In this document: positions 14,435 to 23,178 of the stretch, one piece after another
How the letters are laid out: the number at the start of each line of letters is the position of its first letter
How positions within the stretch are numbered: position 1 is the stretch's first letter
DNA from: Streptomyces sp. JJ36
Lineage (GTDB): Bacteria; Actinomycetota; Actinomycetes; Streptomycetales; Streptomycetaceae
Assembly: GCF_021696945.1 (NCBI RefSeq)
Contig: NZ_JACYHE010000044.1
Span: 1 to 47,659, forward strand
Direction: 5' to 3'
Length of the DNA stretch: 47,659 bases
Position numbers and translations under genes: made by a program
Notes under the pieces: model-generated
What the model was told of the DNA's origin: nothing
The model's database searches: none
Seen by the model: the letters and a program-made list of their open reading frames with translations, nothing else

Positions 14435-17400
14435 TCAGCCGACCCGGTCTGCCGACGCCCGCTCCGAACCCGCGCGGGCGCTCTCCGGCACCCCCATCGC
14501 CTCGAACGCCTCCGCGGCGCCCTCCCGGCAGCGGGCGGCCGCCTCCGGGTCCCCCAGCCCTTCGTACGCCTCCGCCATCCCCACGAGCGCGCGAGCCCCC
14601 TCCGCCCGGTACCGGGCCGCCCCGGCGCTCCGGCACGCCTGCCGGTGCAGCCGCAGCGCCCGGTCGTGCTCCCCCCGCCTGCCGAACAGCCGCCCGACCA
14701 CGTTCGCCACCACGGCCTCGCGGAGCGGGGTCTCGCTCTGCGCGGCGGTCTCCAGCGCCCGCTCCGCCTGTGCGAGCGCCCTCTCCGGCTCGCCGAGCCG
14801 GTCGGCGGCCTCCGCGGACAGGGCGAGCACCACCGCCAGGACCGCCGGGGAGGCCACGTCGGCCGCCAGTTCCCGGGCCCGTGCGAGGGCGTCCGCGGCG
14901 GCTTCGTACTCGCCGAGATCGAGCCGGGCGAAAGCCAGGTCCGCGAGCGCGGACACCTCCTTGTCCTCGGCCCCGATGCTGCGGTCCAGCTCCACGGCCG
15001 CCAGCGCAGCCTCCGCCGCCTCGGCGTAGCGGCCCCACTCGCGGTACAGCTCGCTCAGGTTCCCCAGCGATTCGGCCTCGGCCCGCACCGCGCCCAGCTC
15101 CCGTTTGAGCGCGATCGACCGCCGCAGCCGCGGCAGTGCCTCGTCGAACCGGCCGAGCCCCATCAGCAGCAGCCCCAGCACCCCGGTGTCCTTGGCCTTG
15201 CCGTGCCGGTCGCCCCGGCGCACCGCCAGCTCCAGCGCCTCCTCAGCCGCCGTGATGCCCTCCTCGAACCGGCCGAGCTTCCAGTAGGCGACCGACAGGT
15301 TCGACAGGTTCGGCCGGAGCAGCGCCTCGTCGCCGAGCCGCCGCGACGCCGCCACTGCGCCGGCGCTGACGGCGCGGAACTGCTCGAAGCGCCCCCGCAG
15401 GTCCAGATGGAACACCACGTTCCGGGCCAGCAGCGCGCCCCGCCGATGATGCCCGTTCCGGTAGGCGAGCGCCAGCACCGCGAGCAGCATCTCCAGCTCC
15501 TGGTCGAACCAGGCGCGGGCCTGCTCCGGACTGTCCAGGCGCGGCAGCTCGGTCCGGAGACCCTGCGCGGGCTCCGCCTCGCGTTCCCGTGCCCGGTCCC
15601 GTCCGGGAAAGAGGACGTCGCAGGCAGCGTCGGTGGCCGCCAGGCAGTAGTCGAGGAGTCGCAGCACCGCCTCCGCCGTCTCCTCCGACTCCTCGCCGCC
15701 GGCGGTGCGGGAGAGGCTCTGCGCGAAGGAACGCACCAGGTCGTGGAAGATGTAGCGCCCCGGTTCCTGCTGCTGCATCAGGTGGACGTCGAGCAGATCC
15801 TCGAGCACGTCCTCCGCCTCCCGGGTACCGCTGCCGAGCAGCGCGGCGGCGGTGTGCACGCCGAGCTCCGCGCCCGGGTGCCGGCCCAGCAGCGGGAACG
15901 CCTTCCGCAGCTCCGGCCCGAGCCCCTCGTACGACAGCCGCAGCGTGACCTCCACGCTGCGTTCCCCGGCGCTCAGTTCGGCCAGCCGGTACGTGTCGTC
16001 CCGGAGCCGGTCCACCAGGTACCGCACGGTCCAGCGGGCCCGTTTGCGGAGCCGGGCCGCGGCGATCCGCAGGGCCAGCGGCAGTTGCCCGCACAGGTCG
16101 GTGAGTTCGCGCACGGCCTCGGGCTCGGCGGCGGCGCGCTCGGCGCCGATGACCTCGGCGACCAGGGCGGCGCCGTCCCGCGGCGACATGGTGCCGAGCG
16201 ACACGGCGTGGGCGGCGTCCAGATCCACCAGCGACACCCGGCTGGTGATCAGTACCAGCGTGTCCGGCGAGGCCCCGATCAGCGGCCTGACCTGCGCCTC
16301 GTCCACGGCGTTGTCCAGCAGCACCAGGATGCGCCGCTTGGCCAGGAGATTCCGCCAGAGCTGCAGCCGGTCCGCCCCGTCGTCGGGGATCCGCTCCGCC
16401 GGCACCCCCAGCATGCGCAGCAGGGCCTCCGCGGCGGCCGCGGGGGCGAGTGGCTGGGCGCCCGGGGTGAAGCCGTGCAGGTCGACGCAGAGTTGTGCGT
16501 CGGGGTAGCGGTCGGCGAGCCGGTGGGCGGCCCGCACCGCGAGGGACGTCTTGCCGCTGCCCCCCATTCCGTCGATGGCGACGATCAGTGGGCCCGGCTG
16601 CTCGGCGTCGCGGACGAAGTCGAGCAGCCGCTTCAGTTCGCCCTCCCGGCCGGTGAAATCCCGCAGGTCGTACGGGAGAGTGGTGCGCGGCTCGTCCCCG
16701 GGAGCCGGTGGCGTCGACGGGGCCGCGGCGGGCTGCTCGGCCGGCGCGGCCAGTTCCGGGCTGTTGCGGAGGATGTCCTGATGCAGCTTCTGCAGCGCGG
16801 GCCCGGGGCCGATGCCGAGCTCCTCGACGAGGAGTTCCCGCACCGCGGCGTACTCCTCCAGTGCCTCCGCCTGCCGCCCGGAGCGGTAGAGCGCCAGCAT
16901 CAGATGACCGCGGAGGTTCTCCCGGAGGGGGTGCCCGGCGACGAACTCGCGCACTTCGCCGACGAGCGCCGCACTCTCCCCGGACGCCAGGCGTAACTCG
17001 AAGAGCTGCTCGGTCGCGGCCAGCCGTCGCTCCTCCAGCGCACGGGAGGCCGCCTCGATCACCGGCCCGCCCCGGCCGGCCAGCAGCGGGCCGCGCCACA
17101 GCGACAGCGCCTCCCGCAGCAGCGCCACCGCCTCCGCGGTGCGGCCCGCGGCGACCGCCGCCCGCGCCTGCTCCAGCCCCCCGGTGAACCGGCCCAGGTC
17201 GAGATCGTCCCGGGGCACCATGGCACGGTAGCCGGGGCCGTCGGTGACGATCAGCTCCCGGCCGCCGGGTATCCGCTGGCGTAGCTCGGCCACCGCCTTG
17301 CGTACCTGGTGCGTCGCTGTGGCCGGGGCCTCCTCGCCCCAGACCGCGTCCACCAGCCGGGAGACCGGGAGCACCCGCCCGGGCTCCAGCAGCAGGGTGA

Positions 17401-17488
17401 CGCAGACGCGTTCGTGGACGGGGCCGCCGATCCGGACCTGTTCATGGCCGTCCCGGCATTCGAGTGAGCCCAGGACACGGAATCGCAC
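14435..17488 (-). CDS. SARP-family regulator with NB-ARC and TPR domains (AfsR-like)
   Basis: 1017 aa. Residues ~1-90 are an OmpR-type winged helix (MRFRVLGSLECRDG to RELIVTDGPGYRA). Residues ~90-240 are the bacterial transcriptional activation domain, ending GIGPGPALQKLHQDILR. After a Pro/Ala linker comes the NB-ARC ATPase with Walker A GMGGSGKTSLAVRA and Walker B ILVLLDNAVDE. The last ~400 residues are TPR helices. The GTG at 17488 has GGGAGAA 8 bases upstream and begins the wing domain exactly, so the 46 open codons before it are not counted. Proteins of this kind activate antibiotic clusters, and its position at the edge of the island makes it the probable pathway activator. Confidence 0.9.
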   Translation of the reverse strand: MRFRVLGSLECRDGHEQVRIGGPVHERVCVTLLLEPGRVLPVSRLVDAVWGEEAPATATHQVRKAVAELRQRIPGGRELIVTDGPGYRAMVPRDDLDLGRFTGGLEQARAAVAAGRTAEAVALLREALSLWRGPLLAGRGGPVIEAASRALEERRLAATEQLFELRLASGESAALVGEVREFVAGHPLRENLRGHLMLALYRSGRQAEALEEYAAVRELLVEELGIGPGPALQKLHQDILRNSPELAAPAEQPAAAPSTPPAPGDEPRTTLPYDLRDFTGREGELKRLLDFVRDAEQPGPLIVAIDGMGGSGKTSLAVRAAHRLADRYPDAQLCVDLHGFTPGAQPLAPAAAAEALLRMLGVPAERIPDDGADRLQLWRNLLAKRRILVLLDNAVDEAQVRPLIGASPDTLVLITSRVSLVDLDAAHAVSLGTMSPRDGAALVAEVIGAERAAAEPEAVRELTDLCGQLPLALRIAAARLRKRARWTVRYLVDRLRDDTYRLAELSAGERSVEVTLRLSYEGLGPELRKAFPLLGRHPGAELGVHTAAALLGSGTREAEDVLEDLLDVHLMQQQEPGRYIFHDLVRSFAQSLSRTAGGEESEETAEAVLRLLDYCLAATDAACDVLFPGRDRAREREAEPAQGLRTELPRLDSPEQARAWFDQELEMLLAVLALAYRNGHHRRGALLARNVVFHLDLRGRFEQFRAVSAGAVAASRRLGDEALLRPNLSNLSVAYWKLGRFEEGITAAEEALELAVRRGDRHGKAKDTGVLGLLLMGLGRFDEALPRLRRSIALKRELGAVRAEAESLGNLSELYREWGRYAEAAEAALAAVELDRSIGAEDKEVSALADLAFARLDLGEYEAAADALARARELAADVASPAVLAVVLALSAEAADRLGEPERALAQAERALETAAQSETPLREAVVANVVGRLFGRRGEHDRALRLHRQACRSAGAARYRAEGARALVGMAEAYEGLGDPEAAARCREGAAEAFEAMGVPESARAGSERASADRVG

Positions 17489-18050
17489 AGCTCGCTTCTC
17501 CCGACGCACCGACGTGACCGGCGGCTGCCCGGACCAGCCTCCCGTCTGCAGCCGGGAGGCACGGCCGTCGCCGGTGCTCGGATCACCGCCCGGAACGCCT
17601 CCGTCCCCACTGTGCCTGACGTACATGCCGAGGGAAAGTGAGGGTCTCCCTCACCCGGCCGCCTCCCGCGGCCGGCAGCTCCCGTCCGGAGGGGGTGAGC
17701 ACCGCCGGGCGCGACGCCCGGTCGGACAGCCGCTCGCCGAGGAAGCGTTCGGGCCCGCCGGTCCGGCGGCCGGCTGCGACGTCCACGCGCGGCCGCGCGG
17801 CGGTGGAAGCCCCGTGCCGGCTGACGCCGGCGAACGCCCGGCATGCTCCCACCACGTCCACGTCCACGCCCGCACCCCGTGACGGAACGGCATGGAAACC
17901 GGCCGGAGGCGTGGTGGACCGCACGACCGCGGACGACCAGGCTGATCCCGTCCCGGCTACCGTGCCGGCGGCCACCTGCCCGGAGGGAAGGCCCCGGACC
18001 GTCGCTTATCCTGCCCCTGCCGACGGGGGCGGACCTGGAGGTGGAAACCC
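17489..18050. other. Intergenic region between divergent SARP and beta-lactamase genes
   Basis: 562 bases with no convincing gene. Short open frames here have no family features. It must hold the promoters of both flanking genes; no hexamers or operators stand out. A GGAGGTGG site lies just before 18051. Confidence 0.5.
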
Positions 18051-18959
18051 ATGCAGCTCACCCGTGCCCGGGGCGCCGCGCTCGGCCTGCTCGTGCTCCT
18101 CCCGCTCGTCGGCTGCGGCACCGGCGGCACCACCTCCCCCGAGCCGCCGGCGACGGCGTCCCCGGCGGCGCAGCCCTCCCCGGACCGCGCCTTCGCCGGG
18201 CTGGAGCGTACCTACGACGCCCGGCTCGGGGTCTACGCGCTCGACACCGGGACCGGGCGGGAGATCTCCTACCGCGCGGGGGAACGCTTCGCCTACGCCT
18301 CGACGTTCAAGGCGCTGGCTGCGGGTGCCGTGCTGCGCGCCCGGTCCGTGGATGGACTGGACCGGGTGATCCCGTACTCCCGGGAGGATCTGGTCGACCA
18401 CTCACCGGTCACCGAGCGGCACGCCGGCACCGGGATGACTCTGGGCGCCCTGTGCGCGGCCGCCGTCCGCCACAGCGACAACACGGCGGCCAACCTGCTG
18501 CTCCGGGAGCTCGGCGGTCCGGAGGGCCTCGACGCCGTGCTGGAGCGGACGGGCGACGACGTGACCCGTGTGGAGCGCCGCGAGCCGGGGCTCAACCGGT
18601 GGGAGCCGGGCCGGACGGCGGACACCACCACCCCCGAGGCGTTCGCCGCGGACCTGCGGGCGTTCGTGCTGGGGGATGCGCTCGGTGCGCGCGAACGCGA
18701 CCGGCTGGCCCGCTGGCTGAAGACCAGCACGACGGGGGACGAGCTGATCCGTGCCGGGGTGCCCGAGGAGTGGGTCGTCGGCGACAAGACCGGAGCGGGT
18801 GGCACCTACGGCACCCGCAACGACATCGCCGTGGTGTGGCGCCCGCACTCCGCGCCCCTCGTGATGGCCGTGATGACCAACCGCCACACCAGGTACGCCG
18901 ACTTCGACGACTCCCTCGTCGCCCGCGCGGCCTCGGTGGTGGCCGGCGCACTGTCCTGA
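18051..18959 (+). CDS. Class A beta-lactamase, lipoprotein form
   Basis: 302 aa. A lipoprotein signal ends with LPLVGC (Cys22), so the enzyme should be anchored outside the membrane after a Pro/Thr linker. All class A elements are present: S84-TFK-87, S142-D-N, a Glu in REPGLN (about residue 178) and KTGAGG. It should hydrolyse beta-lactams through a serine acyl-enzyme. The ATG at 18051 has GGAGGTGG upstream. It lies beside the SARP gene, divergently transcribed. Chromosomal lipoprotein beta-lactamases are common in Streptomyces, so proximity to the island does not by itself make it the self-resistance gene. Confidence 0.93.
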   Translation: MQLTRARGAALGLLVLLPLVGCGTGGTTSPEPPATASPAAQPSPDRAFAGLERTYDARLGVYALDTGTGREISYRAGERFAYASTFKALAAGAVLRARSVDGLDRVIPYSREDLVDHSPVTERHAGTGMTLGALCAAAVRHSDNTAANLLLRELGGPEGLDAVLERTGDDVTRVERREPGLNRWEPGRTADTTTPEAFAADLRAFVLGDALGARERDRLARWLKTSTTGDELIRAGVPEEWVVGDKTGAGGTYGTRNDIAVVWRPHSAPLVMAVMTNRHTRYADFDDSLVARAASVVAGALS

Positions 18960-19073
18960 CCCGCCCCTGTTCCGGGAGGAGCTGTCCGTGCGGGGAGGCA
19001 GTCCGGGGTGACGGAACGCGCGGCAGCGGAGCCGCCGGTCGCCGAGGCCCCGCCGGCGCCGGGACGGGGCGCG

Positions 19074-19117
19074 CCCGCCCCCGGGCGCCCGGTGGGACCG
19101 GGCCGCCCGGGGGCGGG
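19074..19117. terminator. Bidirectional hairpin between beta-lactamase and LPMO genes
   Basis: 14-bp perfect outer arms (19074-19087 and 19104-19117), extended by CCCGGT/ACCGGG after one bulged base. It sits in the convergent gap. Confidence 0.7.
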
Positions 19118-19137
19118 GTGTGCGAGGCGCTGCGGGG

Positions 19138-19863
19138 TCAGCAGGGGCCGAGATCCTCCCAGACACCCCACTCGCCGGTGGTGCCGGGCTCGTCACCCGT
19201 CACCCACCACTTGGCGCGCCAGGTGTGGCCGTTCCAGGAGACGGTGTCACCGCCGGTGTAGACGGAACCGGAGTTCCAGGTCGGTGCGGTGCACTCGCCC
19301 GGGTCGCCGGGGTCGCCCGGGTCCCCGGGATCACCCGGGTCGCCGCTCCCGCCGATGTGCACGTCGACGCAGGCGTAGAAGGCGTTGGCGGTGTCGGCGA
19401 TGTTCCAGACGGCGAGCACCTTCTGCTGCCCGGAGATGCCGCCGAAGTCGACCTGGTGGGAGACGGTCGAACCGGGCTGGGCGCCGCCGTCGTCGAACTC
19501 GGCCACCTTGGTGCCGCCGACGAAGTACTGCCAGGTGCTGGTGGCGTGACGTGCCGTCAGCTGCCAGGTGAACGTGGTCGAGCTGCCGACGGGCGTGACG
19601 CGCCAGCCCTTGCTGTCGTCGTCCAGCTCCGCGAACCGCTCGTTGCCGCCGCTGCAGCTCCGCAGCCCCTTGGGGCCCTCGACGCTCTGCGGCTCCCACT
19701 GGATGGCCCCGCAGTCGACCTCTCCGGAGGCGCACTGGGCCTGACGGCTCGGCGGCGAGGACACGTAGCCGTGCGCACTGGCGGTGTTGGCCGGGAGGCA
19801 CACTGCCAGGAGGGGGGCGACGCACGTGCCGATCACGGCGGCCAGTCTTCGCTTGGTGTTCAT
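19138..19863 (-). CDS. AA10 lytic polysaccharide monooxygenase with a chitin-binding module
   Basis: 241 aa. A Sec signal ends TASA|HGYV, leaving the N-terminal His that forms the copper histidine brace; the second brace His is in TARHATSTWQYFVGG. The catalytic domain runs to about residue 170. Five GDP tripeptide repeats form the linker, and the last ~50 residues are a CBM5/12 chitin-binding module (CTAPTWNSGSVYTGGD to WGVWEDLGPC). It cleaves crystalline chitin oxidatively outside the cell. ATG 19863 has GAAGGAA 6 bases upstream. A DasR-type operator lies over the apparent promoter ~195 bases upstream, which fits a GlcNAc-responsive chitin utilisation gene. Confidence 0.93.
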   Translation of the reverse strand: MNTKRRLAAVIGTCVAPLLAVCLPANTASAHGYVSSPPSRQAQCASGEVDCGAIQWEPQSVEGPKGLRSCSGGNERFAELDDDSKGWRVTPVGSSTTFTWQLTARHATSTWQYFVGGTKVAEFDDGGAQPGSTVSHQVDFGGISGQQKVLAVWNIADTANAFYACVDVHIGGSGDPGDPGDPGDPGDPGECTAPTWNSGSVYTGGDTVSWNGHTWRAKWWVTGDEPGTTGEWGVWEDLGPC

Positions 19864-20056
19864 GACGATTCCTTCGCTGTCGTGGCCACCGCGCCGGGAG
19901 TGCGGCAGTACCGGCGCGGCCGCACCGGCACCGCTCCCGTGGCCTTCTCTGGTGGGGGCAAGGTGAAGGCGTGCTCGCAACCGGCGGTGGGGGTGCACGT
20001 GTCCTGGTCTGGCCGCGTGCGACTGCCGGCGGCGAGCCGGCGAGCGAGTTCACCGT

Positions 20057-20068
20057 AGGTCTAGACCT
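20057..20068. promoter_or_regulatory. DasR-type operator (dre)
   Basis: AGGTCTAGACCT is a perfect 12-bp palindrome matching the core of the DasR consensus TGGTCTAGACCA. It overlaps the -10 of the leftward promoter at 20065-20092, where a bound repressor would block the LPMO gene. Confidence 0.8.
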
Positions 20069-20092
20069 TAACTGTTGTCGGAGCACGGTCAA
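20065..20092 (-). promoter_or_regulatory. Promoter of the LPMO gene
   Basis: On the minus strand TTGACC (20087-20092) and TAAGGT (20065-20070) are 16 bases apart. Start would be near 20058, giving a ~195-base leader before ATG 19863. The 20071-20242 side also serves the rightward gene at 20243. Confidence 0.65.
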
Positions 20093-20242
20093 GGGGGCGC
20101 GGTGCGCGTCCCCGTACCCCGCTCCGCGGACACCCGGCCGCCCGGACCGCTCCCGCCCGCGACCCGGCCGGCGCCGATGAATTCCCCGCGCGCCGGCCGT
20201 CACACCTTGCGAGAGACCACCACACCCCTCCAGGAGCACGCG

Positions 20243-20764
20243 ATGACCACTACTGCGCCCGCCCCGGTGACCGAACTCGACCCGCGCTACTCCAGCCCCG
20301 GAGCCGCCCCCGTCCCCTGGCAGCGCGCCCGCACCCGGCTCGCCGAGGCCGAGCTGTACTGGCTGTCGACCGTACGGCCCGGCGGGCGGCCGCACGTCAC
20401 CCCGCTGATCGCCGTCTGGCACGACGACGGGCTGCACTTCTGCACCGGGCCCGCGGAGCGCAAGGCCCGCAATCTCGCCGCCGGCGCCCACTGTGTGCTC
20501 ACCACCGGGTGCAACACGCTCGGCGAGGGTCTGGACGTCGTCGTGGAGGGCGAGGCCACCCGGGTGACCGGCGACGCGGCGCTGCGGACCCTGGCGGGGC
20601 TGTACGAGGCGAAGTACGGCAACGACTGGCGCTTCCAGGTGGCGGACGGCGCCTTCCACGGCGACGGCGGACGCGCACTGGTCTTCCGAGTCGCACCCGT
20701 CACCGCCTACGGCTTCGCCAAGGGAGCGCGTTTCGGCCAGACCCGCTGGCGCTTCCCGCGCTGA
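20243..20764 (+). CDS. Pyridoxamine 5'-phosphate oxidase-fold flavin/F420-binding protein
   Basis: 173 aa, split-barrel fold. The signature YWLSTVRPGGRPHVTPLIAV is followed by LHFCTGPAERKARNL and a C-terminal RFGQTRWRFPR. Members bind FMN, PLP or F420 and reduce or bind small molecules; actinobacterial ones of this length are often F420-dependent. ATG 20243 has AGGAG upstream. It is read in the same direction as the aldehyde dehydrogenase, but the 147-base gap leaves the operon question open. Confidence 0.8.
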   Translation: MTTTAPAPVTELDPRYSSPGAAPVPWQRARTRLAEAELYWLSTVRPGGRPHVTPLIAVWHDDGLHFCTGPAERKARNLAAGAHCVLTTGCNTLGEGLDVVVEGEATRVTGDAALRTLAGLYEAKYGNDWRFQVADGAFHGDGGRALVFRVAPVTAYGFAKGARFGQTRWRFPR

Positions 20765-20911
20765 ACGGGCCCCGCTCCCCACCCGTGACGCCGGCCCCGC
20801 ATCCCCGCACGGCACCGGTTTCGGCGCCGCGTGCCCGGGCACTCGCGCGGCCCCGGCCGGGCGACGGCGCATGCCCGCCGGTCACCACGCGGTCACCGAA
20901 GGGAGCACCCG

Positions 20912-22366
20912 ATGCTGCTCGACGCACAGGTGTGGGGCGGCCGTCTGTACACGGGCGAGTGGACCGGGACGGGCCGCACCGCGCAGGCCACGGAACCCGC
21001 CACCGGCACGGTGCTCGGCGAGGTGGCCACCGCGGACGCGGACATGCTGCACCGCTGCGCCGCCACGGCCGCCGACGCCGGCCGCTCCTGGGCGGCGTCG
21101 ACGCACGAGGAACGGGGCGCGGTACTGCGGCGGGCCGCCGCGCTCTTCGAGGAGCACCGGGAGGAGATCGGCCGCTGGCTCATGCGGGAGGCGGGCAAGA
21201 CGAGCGCCCCCGCGGAGATGGAACTGGCCCAGTGCGCCGGGGAACTGCGCGAGGCCGCGGCGCTCACCAGCACTTCCTGGGGAGCGCTGCTCCCGACCAC
21301 CGTGGCCGGGCGCACCAGCCTGGCGCGGCGGGTCCCCATGGGGGTGGTCGCGGTCATCGCGCCCTGGAACTTCCCCCTGGTGCTGGCGCTGCGGTCGGTG
21401 GCACCGGCGCTGGCGACCGGCAACGCCGTACTGCTCAAGCCCGCCAGTGAGACGGCCGTGTGCTGCGGGGTGGTCATCGCCCGGCTGTTCGAGGAAGCGG
21501 GCCTGCCCGCCGGCGTTCTGCAGATGCTGCCCGGCCGCGGCAGCGAGCTCGGCGACGCGGTCGCGGAGGACCCGCACATCGACATGATCTCCTTCACCGG
21601 TTCCACGCCGGTCGGCAAGAAGCTGGCGGAGAGCGCGGGCCGCAACCTGAAGAAGATCGTCTGTGAGCTCGGCGGGAACAACCCGTTCGTGGTGCTGGAC
21701 GACGCCGATGTGGAGGCCGCCGCCGCGGCCGGCGCGTTCGGCAGCTTCCTGCACCAGGGACAGATCTGCATGGCCGTCGGCCGCCACCTGGTCGCCGAAC
21801 CCCTTGCCGACGCCTACGCCGAGGCGCTCGCCGGCCGGGTCAGGGAACTCCGCGTCGGCGACCCGGTGCAGGGCGCCGACCTGGGCCCGGTCATCAACGA
21901 GGGTCAGGCCGACCACGCCGAGCGGCTGGTCCGCGAGACCGTCCGGGCCGGTGCCCGGCAGCTCACGGAGCCGGAGCGGGACGGGCTGTTCCTGCGGCCG
22001 ACCGTGCTCTCGGGCGTCACCGAGGACATGCCCGCATACCGGGAGGAGATCTTCGGCCCCGTCGCGACGGTCACCTCCTTCGCCGACGAGGAGGAGGCGG
22101 TACGGCTTGCCAACGACACCCCGTACGGCCTCGTGGCGGCGGTGCACTCGGGGTCCGCGGCGCGCGCCGAGGCACTCGGCGACCGGCTGCGGGCAGGCAT
22201 GATCCACCTCAACGACCAGACGGTCAACGACGAGACGCTCGTGCCCTTCGGCGGCCGCGACGACTCCGGGGGCGGCGGGCACTTCGGCGCCTTCACCAAC
22301 CTCGACGAGTTCACCACCTGGCAGTGGGTCACGGTACACCGCAGCCAGACCCGCCCCCGCCTCTGA
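20912..22366 (+). CDS. Aldehyde dehydrogenase (benzaldehyde/vanillin type)
   Basis: 484 aa, full length. Cofactor segment VVAVIAPWNFPLVLALRSV, general base Glu in CELGGNNPF, catalytic Cys in FLHQGQICMAVGR, and C-terminal EEIFGPVATV and NDQTVNDETLVPFGG are present. The QICMA rather than GQ.C form and NDQTVNDE are typical of the benzaldehyde/vanillin dehydrogenase branch, which oxidises aromatic aldehydes to acids with NAD(P)+. ATG 20912 has GAAGGGAG upstream. Confidence 0.9.
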   Translation: MLLDAQVWGGRLYTGEWTGTGRTAQATEPATGTVLGEVATADADMLHRCAATAADAGRSWAASTHEERGAVLRRAAALFEEHREEIGRWLMREAGKTSAPAEMELAQCAGELREAAALTSTSWGALLPTTVAGRTSLARRVPMGVVAVIAPWNFPLVLALRSVAPALATGNAVLLKPASETAVCCGVVIARLFEEAGLPAGVLQMLPGRGSELGDAVAEDPHIDMISFTGSTPVGKKLAESAGRNLKKIVCELGGNNPFVVLDDADVEAAAAAGAFGSFLHQGQICMAVGRHLVAEPLADAYAEALAGRVRELRVGDPVQGADLGPVINEGQADHAERLVRETVRAGARQLTEPERDGLFLRPTVLSGVTEDMPAYREEIFGPVATVTSFADEEEAVRLANDTPYGLVAAVHSGSAARAEALGDRLRAGMIHLNDQTVNDETLVPFGGRDDSGGGGHFGAFTNLDEFTTWQWVTVHRSQTRPRL

Positions 22367-22484
22367 CCCGCCCGCCCCCGTCCGGGGACCCGTGCCACGC
22401 CGGACGGGCCGCGGCACGGCCTTCCGCGCCCGGCGGTCCCGGGGCGCCCGGGAACACGGCGGCGCCCGGAGGCGTTTCCCCGGC

Positions 22485-22925
22485 ATGCCTCTGAACGGTG
22501 AATACGAGCCCGGCACCTGGGACTGGGCGACCAAGCAGGCGCAGCGCATCGAGAGCTCCGGCGGCACCGAGGGCACCACCCTGCACGGGATGCCCGTGGT
22601 GCTGCTGACCTCGGTCGGTGCCAGGAGCGGGAAGCTGCGCAAGAACCCTCTGATGCGGGTGGAGCACGAGGGCGAGTACGCCGTCGTCGGCTCGAAGGGC
22701 GGCGATCCCGCGCATCCGGCCTGGTATCACAACGTGCTCGCCAACCCCCACGTGGAGCTCCAGGACGGCCCTGTGAAGAAGGACTACCGCGCCCGCCTGG
22801 TGACCGGGGAGGAACGCGCCACCTGGTGGCGGCGGGCGGTCGAGGCCTTCCCGACCTACGCCGAGTACCAGCGGAAGACCGACCGCGAGATCCCCGTCTT
22901 CGTGCTGACCGCGTTCACGCCGTAG
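22485..22925 (+). CDS. Deazaflavin (F420)-dependent nitroreductase family protein
   Basis: 146 aa, the usual length of the DDN/DUF385 family. Conserved elements are LLTSVGARSGKLRKNPLMRVE, GGDPAHPAWYHNVLANP and RAVEAFPTYAEYQRKTDR. These small proteins bind F420H2 and reduce quinones, nitro groups or enones. ATG 22485 (MPLNGEYEPGTWDWA) is the family start; GGAGGCG lies 11 bases upstream. It follows the aldehyde dehydrogenase by 118 bases on the same strand. Confidence 0.88.
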   Translation: MPLNGEYEPGTWDWATKQAQRIESSGGTEGTTLHGMPVVLLTSVGARSGKLRKNPLMRVEHEGEYAVVGSKGGDPAHPAWYHNVLANPHVELQDGPVKKDYRARLVTGEERATWWRRAVEAFPTYAEYQRKTDREIPVFVLTAFTP

Positions 22926-23178
22926 CCCCGTACCGGCTGCCGTGGCCGGGGTGCGGCGCGGCGGTTCTCCCGGCGCGGCGGGCGCCGGCCCGGAGCGTGA
23001 GCAGCGGAAAGGTAAGGCACGGACGGCGGAATCGTTACCTCCGGTCACCCGGCGCAACCGGGGCACGGAGGGCGGCAGCGGACATCCGGGACTTGACTCT
23101 CCCGTCACCCGCGCACGAAGCTGAACCGCCGCCCCCCACACCTCGTTCCACTGTTCCTGCCACAGGGGTGTCCACGCC

